The notes under the pieces were generated by a model. The model was not told the DNA's origin. It worked only from the letters and a program-made list of their open reading frames with translations, and made no database searches. Both the position numbers and the translations under genes were made by a program. Positions 12,346 to 39,442 of a stretch of 64,000 nt of DNA are shown one piece after another. Source of the DNA: Zhengitettix transpicula (Eukaryota; Arthropoda; Insecta; Orthoptera; Tetrigidae). Numbering within the stretch: position 1 is the first letter of the stretch; the number at the start of each line of letters is the position of its first letter. Location: positions 71,782,139 through 71,846,138 of the forward strand of contig CM073595.1 of the NCBI GenBank assembly GCA_037074705.1, given 5' to 3'.

Positions 12346-12900
12346 CACCACGGCCCTGAAAAAAAACAACAAATCAGTCAGATAGTCCTTACGAAAATAA
12401 AACTACAATTGTGTCGTAGAAGTTCTCTTTTAAGCAGACGAGTAGAATATGAGGTATAGAACAATATAATGACTAGCATTTCATTGATAACTTTGTAGTT
12501 CACGACCAATCTGGGATGATAGACACAATTCGAAACTATTTTAGAAGTCAAGAAAGTGGTACCGATTCAAAAATACGTCGACGAATTAAAAAGTTCCGTA
12601 TCAGATTTCTCACACATTCTTATTTGATATATCCTTCATGTTACTCTATCGCATTATACCATTACACCCATCCTTCCCATGCACTACTAATTCATTCAAA
12701 AATTAAATTCGTAGAACACCATTTATACAGACATTAGAATAAATTTATAAAAATCGCGTCCAATATGTTTCTCTTGTCTTTAACTTGGAATGTCACTGGA
12801 CATTTTCAAGACCGCATGTATACAGGTTAATTATTTACAGTGTAAATACTCTAGGACAATGATCGAAACTGTAAAGTCCTATGACTAAAATTTGTAATAA

Positions 12901-13167
12901 TTAATAAAAAAAATAGAACAGATTCTTCCGGTAAATACCCATATCTGGTGAATAAAAGTAAAACAGAGGAGGGTCGATATAGGCAGAAATATTAATTATT
13001 CCATTTGATAAAATTTGCATCAGAGTGTAATTCGGCGAGTAGAACGAAATTTCGATGGCTTGTACCACCGCATTATTGAGATGAATTGTATGCCATCTAG
13101 ACACACCATTACTGGGTAAAGACAGCAAAGAAAGCATTGTCAATACCACCAGGAAACCTTTGGTCAT
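12901..13167 (-). CDS. Possible small secreted protein or gene fragment
   Basis: An 88-codon frame starts with ATG and opens MTKGFLVVLTMLSLLSLPSN, a good signal-peptide shape, followed by GVSRWHTIHLNNAVVQAIEIS and two NxT/S sites. The last 20 codons are AT-rich and tyrosine/phenylalanine-heavy, suggesting the true gene ended or broke before the stop. No family was recognised. Confidence 0.3.
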   Translation of the reverse strand: MTKGFLVVLTMLSLLSLPSNGVSRWHTIHLNNAVVQAIEISFYSPNYTLMQILSNGIINISAYIDPPLFYFYSPDMGIYRKNLFYFFY

Positions 13168-13199
13168 TCATTGGTGTATCCGGTTTTGAATTTTCATTG

Positions 13200-14840
13200 A
13201 AAAGGTTATGAAACAGTTAGGTTAGATTTCGCGAATAGTTTTTGTGTCTTTAGGGACAGTGAAAGCAATCAGAACTACTGTACTAGTGATCGAACACATA
13301 ATACTGTCAGAGGCCTACTTTATTCAGAGACTGGTTCTTTCTGATGGCATCTTAACAGCTTGTAAGTACCAATATACGCCTGACCTAGATTAACTAAGAA
13401 CCAGTTACTCTGACCAGTGGATAAAAATTACAACGTATTCCGATTTGGAATCGTAATTTGTAATTCTGTACTGGTACTGAACTTCCATTAGAGATAATCA
13501 GGTTTTTAACACAGAATTACATCCTCGATTACTATAATTAAAATTGAATTTTTTAAATGAGAACATTGAAGTTTTATATTATCCGACGTGGACATTTTAT
13601 GAAAATAAAACCTTTTTATTGTCATCGTTGATCTTACGGTGTTTTATACAATTGTATACATTTTAAATTCTTAGTTTTTACTTTATTGGACTTCTTTGTT
13701 TCAAACTGGAAGACATTATCATTATCTAAAAATAATATTCTGGGTAATACTCCTGGCACTTTTTGCAACTGTAATCCCATTCCCTCAGTAAAATTTCTCT
13801 GATGTCAAATTTCATTGGACTTATTTTGAAAACAATTTTAGATTGCTTTAAGTTTGAATAAATGCGTGTTGTTTATTATTATCATTTACTGGACAGTATG
13901 CAGAGGAATGAGTCGCCCTGCGTCGAATCCATTGATCGCAGTTCCCTGGTGTAATACGCTGTTACGTAACTAGCAACTGCAGAAACTGATTGGGGACATC
14001 GAAGAGCTTCTTTGTTGTCCGAAATATATAGCTGGAACATTTCATACAGTACCACGTTTCCCAAGTCAATAAGGACCAATGAGTATCCAATTTGAAGTTC
14101 TCTTCAACTTCCAACACTTTTTGCAAGTGGGGGTTTAATGTTTCTCCAACAGTATGGATCCAATTTTAAATGATTTGACCAATTTCAAAAAATATTTAAG
14201 ATTGTACCCACTTCACACTAAAAGTTTATCATCGTAATCGCTGCCTGCGCATCAAAGTTACACGGCAATGGATATTTAACTTTCCGGTTTTCTTTACAAA
14301 ATATCCTATCGAAAGGACAGTATTTTACTAATTTTTTCTTTCACTTTCATAATTATCGTACTTTTACCAAAAATGAGACTTTATTGTGAAAGAATGAATT
14401 TATGGACTCGACAAATTCTATAGGGATCTCAAATTATTTAAACAGATCACGAAAGACGTAGTAACGACACTAGCCAACAAAAAAATCCACATTTTTCCTT
14501 TCTCAAGAACAATAATAACTGAATCTGGGAGGCTGATGCCGAATCAAAATATACTTTAGGATATTTATCATGTAATAATTTTTGTGATTCGCGTACGAAA
14601 TCTGAATAAAATTAGTATTTAATTGAAAATGAGAGACATGATTCTAATTCTGGCTTATTGGTAAATGACAGATTGCTGATTTGGACATACTTTGCACGTG
14701 GAACTTCTCTTTGTAGTCATTCTAGCACAGCTCATATGAATCTATGAACAGTCGTTACTCATTTGATCGCAGTCTTCATAACATGGTCAAAACAAGAAAT
14801 TTTTCTTCATACTAGTAGCCTTGGAAATAATTCTAACTTC
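13200..14840. other. No gene assigned; one open - strand frame
   Basis: 14079-13882 (-) is open for 65 codons (..LVLIDLGNVVLYEMFQLYIS..) without an ATG and is followed by AATAAT/AATAAA-like sequence. A second frame overlapping it is open too. Nothing in it is diagnostic. Confidence 0.25.
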
Positions 14841-14841
14841 T

Positions 14842-15115
14842 ACGGTAACAACATTTTCTTATATATTTCTTGAGGAAATTACATCCTTTAATTCGGTAAG
14901 TTAAAAGCTGTACTTTAGAGAGATTTACATATCGAATCAGTTCACAAAGGCCTACTTGATCCGGAAAGGAAGATTCTTCTGAAACAGTTGATTCGTATTT
15001 AAGATCAGGACTATTGTCCTCTGATACATCTTTAGTTTTAGCTACTTCCGAATCGGACTGATCACTTATGGTCTGGATGTACCGGTGAAGGAAATTCTTC
15101 TGTGCTGAAAACAGG
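14842..15115 (-). CDS. Candidate coding exon, family unknown
   Basis: An open - strand stretch of about 90 codons begins after a clean acceptor (gcctgttttcag|CACAG) and lacks an ATG. It reads QKNFLHRYIQTISDQSDSEV, continues with a Ser/Glu/Asp-rich segment, then QVGLCELIRYVNLSK, and later ends in a stop. A donor-like AAA|gtacag follows YVNLSK and may be the real exon end. The composition is coding-like. It could be an acidic cytoplasmic region of a larger protein. No family was recognised. Confidence 0.35.
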
Positions 15116-15129
15116 CGTCATCCAGATCA

Positions 15130-17800
15130 CAGATTCAGTTTATTTATAAATCCCTTTAAACAAAAATAACAGCGGTTAAATGATGCAATAATCGCGGGAA
15201 TTTCCAATTTAATTTTATATGTACCATTTTACAACTCGCTGAGTAACCTTACACATGAAACGCAGCTCTGATCAAAACCACCAACTGGACAACCCGATTC
15301 GCCTCTGAAACTTGGTCAGTTCACAACAAATATAGTATTAATTATCTGGACGAGTTAAAAAGTTTCTTGGCTCGATGAAAAAGCAAAAACACTATTATAC
15401 TCCATATACAATATATACAAATAACTCAACAAACAGAAAGTAACTAACGAATTTCGTGGTTAAAAGGGTCAGCTTAATTCTGACTCACCAGTCAAATGAA
15501 CAAGTTAAGGTATGTCGAAACATGTGCACACCATTATATTCTATAATACAACGTATAATTTGTATATAAACACATTTTATACTGCTTCTTATATGTTAAA
15601 GTTACCTACGACCATTAAAAAAGGAAACTCAAATCCCATTTTTAAATTTAACTGGTAAAATTCTGCTTCCATATTTGAATATACGATGAAACAATTAATT
15701 AAATTCAGTATTTAGAGTTTTCGTGAAAAGTACATCCGTGTTTACGACTTCCCTTGATAATTTCTTTATTTGTTTTAGTAAAAGTATTTTTGGTTTCTGT
15801 AAGATAGTATGGCTGATTTTCAGCGAATTGGGTACGTGGATTACATTAGTTCCCGTGAAAAATATTTGATTAATTTTTTTCTGCGATACTATTATTTACA
15901 CATTTGCCAATTATGTGTGTGTCTACAGTCATATAGATAAATTATGTGAATTGTAATTTGGCCAGATTATTTTAATGTATTTATGGTGTTTATGCAAGTA
16001 TGAATGCAAGCGCACATACATAGATAGTAGATTGATCATTCAATCAATTACTGGATGACGCCATAAACATGTGTAATGTGTCAATTACATATTCTACTTG
16101 TTCAGCATGTTCCTATTCCCATTGTAAATCTTTTGTCAATTAAATCCTGGATATACCAAATACTAACTCATGTATGACTAATTTCTTTAATTTAAATTTT
16201 ACCCTTTTTTTCACTAGTGTCATGGAAAATAAACTAAGTCTCATGAACAAATTTTGTTTTCAATATATTGCCCTCCTAGTTATGTTTAACATTAATTCAC
16301 AATTTTTTTAACAAAGTAAAGATTTAATATCAATCATGACCGATTGCATGTTATGATATTCCAGCATCTTAATTTTCTACTTGACCCTGAAGATCTACAG
16401 AGTACTTTACCTGGCAACTTATTATCCGATAGAACTCTAACAATATTTTCATGTAGAATTTAGTCTTCGTAGCAATTCTCGCATGTGTGCTGCAAAGAAA
16501 CAATTAGCTTCCCACTTTTTTATGATCGTTGTCATTGCATTTGGAATTCTGAAATAGAAATATGAAACATCAGAATAGGTAATATTCGAATATTCAACAG
16601 TAGCAAAATGGAATATGTGACAAAATACTTAATAGTACCGAGAGAATTAGATTAAGATTAAGATTTTAAAATGCCACTGCTCACTTTTTGAAAGTACAAA
16701 TAAGTTTCAACATGTTTCTAATTATCATTAAAAATAATTTTTTTATTATATTTTAACAATTAATATGAAGTTTTACTCACACGAAAAAATACATGTTCTA
16801 CATATTTCATTACCAAATGCGTAATCCTATGTCTCATAAATCGAAAATGAACACAAAGCTTCTGTCTAGGAATTGCTGTTAACTTCATTTCATTTCCACG
16901 GAGTTTAAAATGTATTTCGACTTCAAAGACGGAACGTGAAAACGACGCAACTTCAACAAAACCCCTTCCGGAGAAGTTATTTCTTATCAAGTTTGGCCTA
17001 CAATCTTAGTACATCAATAAAAAAAATAACTCTAGAATACTCAAAAATGGTTTTATTGTTACTCGAAATCTCAAACAGCGATTCTCTAGTACGTCTGAAC
17101 AACATAATGAGTTACTAAACTAAATTACGAAAGGCCAGTCTTTCGGAACAACGTTTCCACTCTTCGTTTCTACAACAATACGTCCAACTATACGTCAAAG
17201 AAGCACGAAAAGTACAAGTCCAAAATATAGGGCATGGGTTTCGTAACGTACATTACTCGAAAGGGAATGAAAACATCACACTTATAAAGTACGACACAAT
17301 TTCAGGAGTCGATTTTGTAACACAAGATTTGTCATTTTTGAAAATTCATTTTCATGCCATGGCGACCGGACACTAGAACGGACGCGAGGTAGCGAATATT
17401 TCAAAATTAATGGTAATTAACAAAATGCCGAACGCAGTTTGATAGGCTAGCGTTTCGTGTTTTATTTGCCGAGTTACGAATATACGGAAGGAAAAGGGAC
17501 TCGGTCGTTGTATATGTAACTATACAAGTGCACGTCTCTTAACCCGATATTTATTGTATGAACAACTTCATCTGGAAAAGAAATTGTAGAATGTAGTTTT
17601 CTTTCTCATGTGTTTCTGTCTCAGAGAACGTCTTTTATGCGTTCTATATTTAATTAACTTTACGTGATGATGATGCATGTTTACTTACAATTAATAGTGT
17701 GAAAAATAATATATTGCACTAAACGAAACTTCCCCAAATGGAAACCATAGAGTACTTTCTGAAAAGGTTTGTCTATCATCTAACTGCCTGAAACTTCCAG
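15130..17800. other. No gene or repeat recognised
   Basis: AT-rich, with short frames only. The overlapping frames at 16760-17118 on both strands have no conserved motif. Confidence 0.4.
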
Positions 17801-17839
17801 GTTCGCGTAAATCGATTTTGTTTATTTACGGCTGGTGTA

Positions 17840-17995
17840 CATACGTACTTGAAAGTGTCGCCGATGGACGGAAAGCACATCTCTTGTGCCGCCTCAGCAT
17901 GGCCGTCCTTTGCGAGCTTCGTCCTTCGTCCTCGGCCGACTCGCTCGCACTGGCCCTAATCGAATCATCAGCTAATCGGATCACAGGGGTGTTTC
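17840..17995. promoter_or_regulatory. CpG-rich block upstream of the sorting nexin gene
   Basis: A short island of many CpG dinucleotides (gtcgccgatgg.., cctcggccgactcgctcgca) in otherwise AT-rich DNA, about 1.8 kb before the sorting nexin ATG. It may be a promoter or noncoding first exon. It is open in one frame on each strand, which such composition gives by chance. Confidence 0.3.
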
Positions 17996-19749
17996 TAATC
18001 TCTTTACGACTCTGAGTTTGCTTGCAAATTTTATAAAAACATTCCACAATCGTCATCGAGACCTTTGTATGATATTCATCCTTAATCTCTCCTAGGTCGC
18101 CGGAATTACTTACAAGTTTTGAAAAAAATTACATGTTCTCATTCATCTGCATCCGAATGTTATAAAACCATTGTCCTTCGTGGTACATCGTTGCCTTCAC
18201 AGTATACATTGCTTATATGCTAAAAGCGATCATGAACAATATTCCTTTTAGTATTATTTTTCACATTCCCCTCTATGACATTGATAGGAAGTTTTATGTT
18301 ACCATTGACAACAACAATGTTCCCAAAATGTACGTATATAGATTCGATTTGGATATTACTTATATTATAAATTCATTACATACGAATTTCCGTGCGTTTG
18401 AATTGTCACATTTGTATAAATAAGTTCGCAGAATGTTAAATAGCTTTGCTCCCAAGAATAAGTTCCTATATTCCTGAATACGAGGAACATTTATTTGTAA
18501 ATTCTTAATACTGAGCTTCTGTATTTCTGTTAAGGATACGAAAAGGTATTGTCATCTAGTTGGTATTGGAACAATAACATTCATAATTTCATCAGCATGA
18601 TTTATTTATTCCATTTCTATCCCCAGCAATTACTATATGGGTTATTCATCTGAAAACAGTCTCATTTATCGCATAATCGAAAGGGAGTTATTTAAGTAGT
18701 GAGTATGTAGTTTAATATATATTAATTGTCATTGGAGTAATTAGTCAAACTATTTAAATGCAATTGATCTGTTTAATGTGTCTAATAACTACTTTGGTTA
18801 TGATCAAAGTTTTGTTAACATGAGTATGATTCAGGTACTCCAGAAAAGAGAAATAAATAGCACTATTAGCATTATCAAAAAATGACATTGTTTTTTTTCC
18901 GATTTCTTTATTTTTATGGCTGGCTTTTATTTGGTTTCAACCATATCAAATTTGAGACATTTGAAGTAAATTATTCGAGATCGAACAAATGGCGATATAA
19001 TTATATTATATTTTACTTAACGATAACAGCTTATGTATTATCAAATGCTCAAACATAACCATAATTCCTTCTAGGTTAATATTTCTTGTCTTTTTAGGAA
19101 ATTTATTTCTAAAACATTATTGCTTTCGCATAAATAAAAACCATGTCGTTTGGTATTTTTTAAGGTCGAAGAATTTATTCTCCTAAGTCGACCATTTTAC
19201 ACATTAAAAGCAATGTTAACTGTAAATAATTCTTATGCATCAAAATAAGAGTACTTATTTATTACCTTCTTAAATAAGAACAATGATTACCAGACTGCAA
19301 CCAACGGAGTTTATCTGGAAGTTGAAGTTAAATATTTTCACAAAGTATCTTTCAAGAAGAGCGTATTTCTATTGTTTTTATTTATAGTGAGCCAGTGGTC
19401 CTGCGGAACCTTTCTAAGAAATATTAGGTTCAGATCATAAGTAAGTTAATAATAATTTAATCCCACATTTTCAAGTAGTTATAGTCAATTTACAGTTAAT
19501 TACTTAATGTAATAAGAAATGTATTGTACGTATTTGAGTACACACACCTGTACGTATTTAAATACCAGGAATCTCTTTGGTCGATTTATTTATTTGGTTT
19601 CAATATCTTTATGTTTACGAAGTTGTTTGGAATTATTTTCTGAACCACTTGTCAGATGGCTTCTGGATCGCTTAAAGTGAATTTTGACATAACCCACATC
19701 AGAGCATACATCATCTGTGGCTGTTGTGTTGAGTTTTGTCAACAAAAGG

Positions 19750-33539
<13,790 letters not shown>

Positions 33540-33785
33540 AGATGTTATCATCAAGTGAAGTTGGAGCTACATATTTAAAAATGTTGTTAAATTGTTGACA
33601 TTTAACTTCCGACAAAATTTTATTGTCGATGATGCATTCCTATTATACTCGATTGCAGCTAAAACGCACAAAACATTAATGAAATGTTACCTTCAATTTA
33701 AATGTGCATTTGTTAATTGTTATGTTAAATCTTATTTGTGAGTTGTGTTACATCGATTTCTAGTCTGTATATTACCATGTTTATT

Positions 33786-33791
33786 AATAAA
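33786..33791 (+). terminator. Candidate poly(A) signal of the sorting nexin gene
   Basis: Canonical AATAAA 247 nt after the TGA stop, in an AT-rich 3' UTR. Further AATAAA-like hexamers follow within 70 nt, so the exact cleavage point is open. Confidence 0.5.
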
Positions 33792-33799
33792 TGCTATTT

Positions 33800-36700
33800 T
33801 ATAATTAATTTAATAAATTGTTTGCTTTAATAAATTGGAGAATTTAAATAAAACACAGTTATTCTACTATTGATGATAGAATCAATTATGAACATGGAAG
33901 AAATAATGCAATATTTTTAACAGTTAAAACCTGTCTTCAGGAAAAAGGTTAGGAATCTAATTTATGAATAATTCCAAACTCTCCTTAAGTAAATAAATCT
34001 ATTTAATTCCGTGTATAACAGAGAGTCAGCTTTGTGGGGCTTCCTGGCTGTGAAGTTGATATACTTAGGGTGACAGGCTCACGTATCCTTTGCTTGGAAA
34101 AATCAACATGTTACAGATGTCCTGGGCACTGGTTTAAGATTGCTTTTTCATTCAGCAACAGTGTTCTAAATTATTGAAAATTATATTTATGGTTAAGTTC
34201 CTATACATGTTCTTCCATTTACTTCTATGACTGCCAAGACTCAAATACTTTATTTATTGATGTTACAGATTCAATGACTATTTTTCTATGATGTGTGGCG
34301 AGAAGAATCAGAATAATTTTATTTTTTGTCCCCGTTTTTAAATCAAGCTTTCTGAAGCAACACCACTTTGTATTATTTGTTTATTTTCTGGGAATTAGGC
34401 TACATTTTTTTAATGCCTATCTTTGCAAATTATTTATGGTGGAAATTTTTACATACAGTCACAGTTTGATAACACTGTTAACTGCTACTTTCTATTTTCC
34501 CCATCATGAAAATTTGGTTTTTAATGCCATTGCTTGAACTGTTGTTAAATTATAAACATACCACTTTCATTAACGTTAAAAAATGGTCTCTGAAAACTTT
34601 GTGACAACTGTGTATTAATGCATCTCTAACACTGCTCAGAATTAAAATTCACAAATCTTTTTACCCATGATTCTAAGTCAGGAATATCTTTGCAGCCATA
34701 ATATATGACAGAAAACTGTGAATTCTATGATAATCGCAGTTATCTCAAAAACAATTTATCACTTCAGTCAATCCTCAAATGCAGAATTTTGTAAAAGCCT
34801 ATTTACCCCAGACACAAACAAATGAGGCTAAATTTGGAAATTGATTGCTGTCATGAAACCTCTGAAAAATATCATCTTTACTCATATCTTCATTACATTT
34901 ACTAAAATATCTTTCAATATTGAGCAAAATTTAGTTCATATAACTAATCATGTAAAGGAAGTATACTTACACTCAAAACTAAACTGCAACTTTAACATGA
35001 AGCGTGAAAGAAAAGTGGAAAAAAGTGATAAATATATTAAATACATTTGAGCGGTTTTATAGTTTCAGTGTTCTATTTACTCAAAATTGTGATACAAATA
35101 AAAATATTCAATAGAATGAGTTAATAATAGACTGTATCTGTTTATAAAACTAAATGTAAATAGTTTAGGGAGCTGAAATCTCCCTGCATTTATACATGCA
35201 CACACACACAAACAACATTCTTAAAATAAGTGAGATCATTTAGCAACATTATCAATACATCAAACTCATGAAAGTAATTTTTTAACAGATTTGATTATTT
35301 AACATTAATAAACTGATATTTTATCACAGTGGTATCAAGCAACTTTTGTTAAAACCATTTATTTTGGATGGGCATTCACAATAACAAAGTTAAAATGGTT
35401 TTTAAATCTATTATTGATATTTTGCACAAAATGTAAACAATTTTAGCTGTTTAAACTCTACATCCTCTGTAAAATACAGTCCACCAACAATTACAAAGTT
35501 AAAAATGGCATATCAGTAATAAATCTGAAAAATTTGGTAGATACAAAAACTTTTAGTATTGCAACTTTGATGTGTGAACCTCATCATTTAAGCTGCTGTG
35601 GTCAGTGTATTATAACACAGAATTTTATTTAAAAAAATGTGAAATTCTTAACTGAGTACAGTAGTTTTGAAAAAAGTAAACAATAGATATAGATATTCAT
35701 ATCTAGTTGTAATTCAACAAAGAGCAGAGCCATCTAGTCTTATGTCATTGATAACTGTGTAGAAGGTTGGTAGATAATTTACAAACATGGAATGTAGAGG
35801 CAAATAATAGTAGAAAATAAATGCTGGTTTATTTACATCTTTGGGCAACAACTTGTGTAAGGTAAATTATTCATAGTTATCAATATACTTGATTCCCAAA
35901 AACAAAAGAAAATTTTTAAATCCTAATAAACATGTGCCATCAGTTAAGTGGGCGGAAAGGCCATTACATTACAGTTAAAGAAAGGCACTTTGAGCCCAAA
36001 GGTTCTCCACTTGTAAAATTTTTGTTATATATACTTTTCTTAGAATCATTCAGTGATCAACTTCTCTACATTGTGGTAATATTGATTGACTTTTATATAT
36101 ATTATTTCATTTCAGGAAATTATTTCATCTATATGCACATGTGGATGTATATGTAGATGAACTAATTTCATATATAATAATATAAAAAGAGGGAGGAAGA
36201 GTAGCATGACTTACCATAAAATGAAGAATTGTTAAGATTTTGGGCCAGATATGTCATTTAATTTTTCTGAAATGTTATCCTCTCCCTTCATAAGATGGAC
36301 TTTACTCATCTAATTTACTGAAGTCAAGTAACACGAGTTGCAATCCATACCCTAAAAATACCTCTGAAAATTTGTTCTATAACCTGTCCAACATATTAAC
36401 CATCTTCATTCTCAATCAAGCCATACTACTCCCTCTCACTACTCCTTATCCTATGAAATTTTCTCTGAATTCTTTCCAAAAGTGGAATTGTATATTCCAG
36501 TTAAAATTCAATAACTTTTCAAATTTACTATCCTCCTTATTCATTAAATCATTTACTGTGCTATACTTCTGTTATGCAATTGTGGCTTACCCGAGCATTA
36601 AAAATTTTATTACAATAAGTATAGAATTTAGTTAAATTTTTATGGGTGATATCCTCATTCTTGAGCAATTAGTAGGTCTGTTCAATTTGGCTACAGAGTG

Positions 36701-36859
36701 GTCAAATTCAAATGAAGTCAATATACTAATAACTGCATAAGGATAACTCTCAAGAAAAATTTCCTGAATTATCAATTTATTACAATAATTCTATAATGTT
36801 CAGGTAAGCTACAATCATTATTTCTATTTCCTATAATTACAAATCATTTTTCTCTAAAG

Positions 36860-36932
<73 letters not shown>

Positions 36933-38470
36933 TTCATATACTTGAACAATATAATGAGCAACAAACTCCAGGTATGAAAATATCTATCATCGTTTGGGCT
37001 GTTGTTAAGGCTAAACAGTTGCTTAGCTAATATTACTCCTTATTTAATTGTTAATTACATATTAAACTTAATGAAACAAAATTAGTTCAAAATTGAACTT
37101 ATCTTAATAAAGAATGCTTAAGTATAGTAATAAACAAATTACAATGTATGATATAGTAATCCTTTGGTAATTCTAATACTGTTGTCTCTAAATATAAATA
37201 ACTCAGAGATAGCCATTTTATCATAATTTCTTGAAAGTTGAGGATATTCTTCCTACAAAATGGATCACTTAATTTTATAGTCCCCTGTCAGAAATATATA
37301 GTCCTAAAGTAAATTTATGAAAAATATTAAGTTTCAGTGTTCCTCATCATAATTAATGCCTGACATATAAACAGAAAATAATAAACATTTTCATAATTTT
37401 TGATAAAGACCATACAAGCATTTAAAATATGCAATTTGCAGACTTGTAAAACAAATATACGTGAAGTATGTTTAGGTAAGAAAATAGCATAGACCTGGTA
37501 GAACTTGTACTGTGAATAGCATGACTACAAATACTATTTAAGTTTGTAAATAAATTTATATAGATTATTCATGTAGCTAACAATAGTTTGCAATCATACA
37601 TAGATGTATACTGTCATTGTACTTTGATGGATTGATAAAATTTAATATATATTCAAACAGTACAAAAGTGTATTTTATATTAAATAAATTAATATAATAT
37701 ATTAATTAAGTAGGAGTCACAATATGTATATAATCAAGTACCATTTTTAGTATTGACACTGAACTGAAAGACAATTGCAGTACTTGTTAAATATTATAAT
37801 CAGCAAACAACAATAAAACATGAAAAAGACAAATATAATATAAAATCTAATTATTGAGTGTCCATCATGGTTATAGCTCCAAAATAAGAACATAAAAATT
37901 ATAAATTGAAGTATAAAACAATTGAACTGACATTTACATTAATATCTGTATATTATCAACAGATTAAATTGGTTTTCTATATGGCATTGTGTTTACAGTC
38001 CTCCTCATTATATTTATACTTTACTTCAAGGCGATTGAGGTTTGGGTAAGTTGTAACTGGGAACAAAAAGAACTAGTTTTCATTATGCATATTAATGACA
38101 TATTTCTATTAAATCACAAGGGTGACTTTCAAAATGATAAATTTAGTTAAAATGTTAAAATTTCCATTATTAATTTTAATGTAATCTAATTTCAAATGCT
38201 AAAAATAATATGTAAGCAGAAAAATTTAACAGTCTTATGACTATGGAAATTTAAAATATGCTTTTCACATATTAAAATTATTTTATTTTTCTGCTATAAC
38301 AGTTATTTGAAACAAAATTGAAATAATATAAATCTCTTCACAATGTAAGAAGTACTTATTTTAAGCATAATCTTTCTGTGGCACCGTTATGTAGAGATTA
38401 ATTACAGAAAAATATGTTTATGCATTGATCACCATTCAAACTTTCATTATAGACAGCAATATATTTTCAA
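33800..38470. other. Convergent intergenic region, AT-rich, no gene recognised
   Basis: This separates the 3' ends of the two confident genes. Frames of 70-90 codons occur by chance in AT-rich sequence and have no motifs. A perfect (AT)n tract lies at 36861-36926. Confidence 0.5.
36861..36926. repeat. (AT)n microsatellite, about 33 units
   Basis: Uninterrupted alternating AT, visible directly. Confidence 0.95.
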
Positions 38471-38475
38471 GTGTA

Positions 38476-38623
38476 CATCTTCTGGGATCTTGTAATAATA
38501 AATATATATATAATTGCAATATTGGTATGGAAAGGAAAGAGAGATAGGTTGTGGATTACCTGAAAGTGAAGTGCGGTGTATCCATAAGGAACTGAAGGTA
38601 GTTCCCTATGGCTACACCCTACT

Positions 38624-38656
<33 letters not shown>

Positions 38657-38802
38657 ATTGCAATATTGGTATGGAAAGGAAAGAGAGATAGGTTGTGGCT
38701 ATCTCCCTTTCCTTTCCATACCAATATTGCAATTATATCCAATGTCATATCCTTACTTTTTTATATATATATATAACTATTACAAGATCCCAGAAGATCA
38801 AA
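38476..38802. repeat. Foldback element copy FB-2
   Basis: The outer palindrome gatcttctgggatcttgtaa is at both ends (inverted). Inside, the motif aattgcaatattggtatgga occurs twice in direct orientation (about 38513 and 38656) and once inverted (about 38715-38740). (CA)n and (TA)n runs sit in the middle at 38629-38657. It appears to be one foldback element inserted in or next to another. Confidence 0.7.
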
Positions 38803-39371
38803 TATGGTGAGGTTACAAAAAAACACTGTGTCTGGGCAGGCACACTATAAGAATTACAGAATTTTGTTAATGAAGCATTTTGTGCCTACAAACAATTGAA
38901 AATGTGTTTGCTTCTTCACTGAATTAACTACTACACAGTGTATTTATGTATGATATTAAATTGACTTGAAGCTCTTGTGTCTGTCATTTCAATATGCAAT
39001 AAGGCTAAACACAATTATTCTGTTGCTGCAGTTACATTTGAGATTTATAAATGCCAAACATTTTACACAATGATGTACATAATGTTATTTCCTCTATACG
39101 AGTGTAAACATGTTCATAACACTCTGTGTCAATGTGCATTACATTTAATAATTTCTAATATGAGAAATAAGGTGATTGACAACTACTGCCTTCCCTGTTT
39201 AATTAGTGTGGGGAGACAAAAGTATTTCAAATATTTTCATATGAACAATAATGTTGCATATTTTACATTAGGGAAGCATCTATTTTATCAAGGAACTAGT
39301 GTACATCAGAGTGTCATAATTTTAATACAGAGTACAATATGTGAACTGTTTGACAATATTTGAAATTCCTT

Positions 39372-39377
39372 TTTAAT
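39372..39377 (-). terminator. Candidate poly(A) signal of the M20 peptidase gene
   Basis: ATTAAA on the - strand, about 66 nt past the TAA stop. It is the nearest recognisable variant of the poly(A) hexamer. The usage is inferred. Confidence 0.3.
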
Positions 39378-39442
39378 TATGTTATACAGATTTCTTTAGA
39401 TTCATATTGCAAATCATATTTAAAATACATTACTTATTGCCC

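Noticed and set aside
38977..39363. 128-codon + strand frame next to the M20 gene's 3' end
   Set aside because: No ATG at its start, no motif, and AT-driven composition; probably antisense of a 3' UTR.
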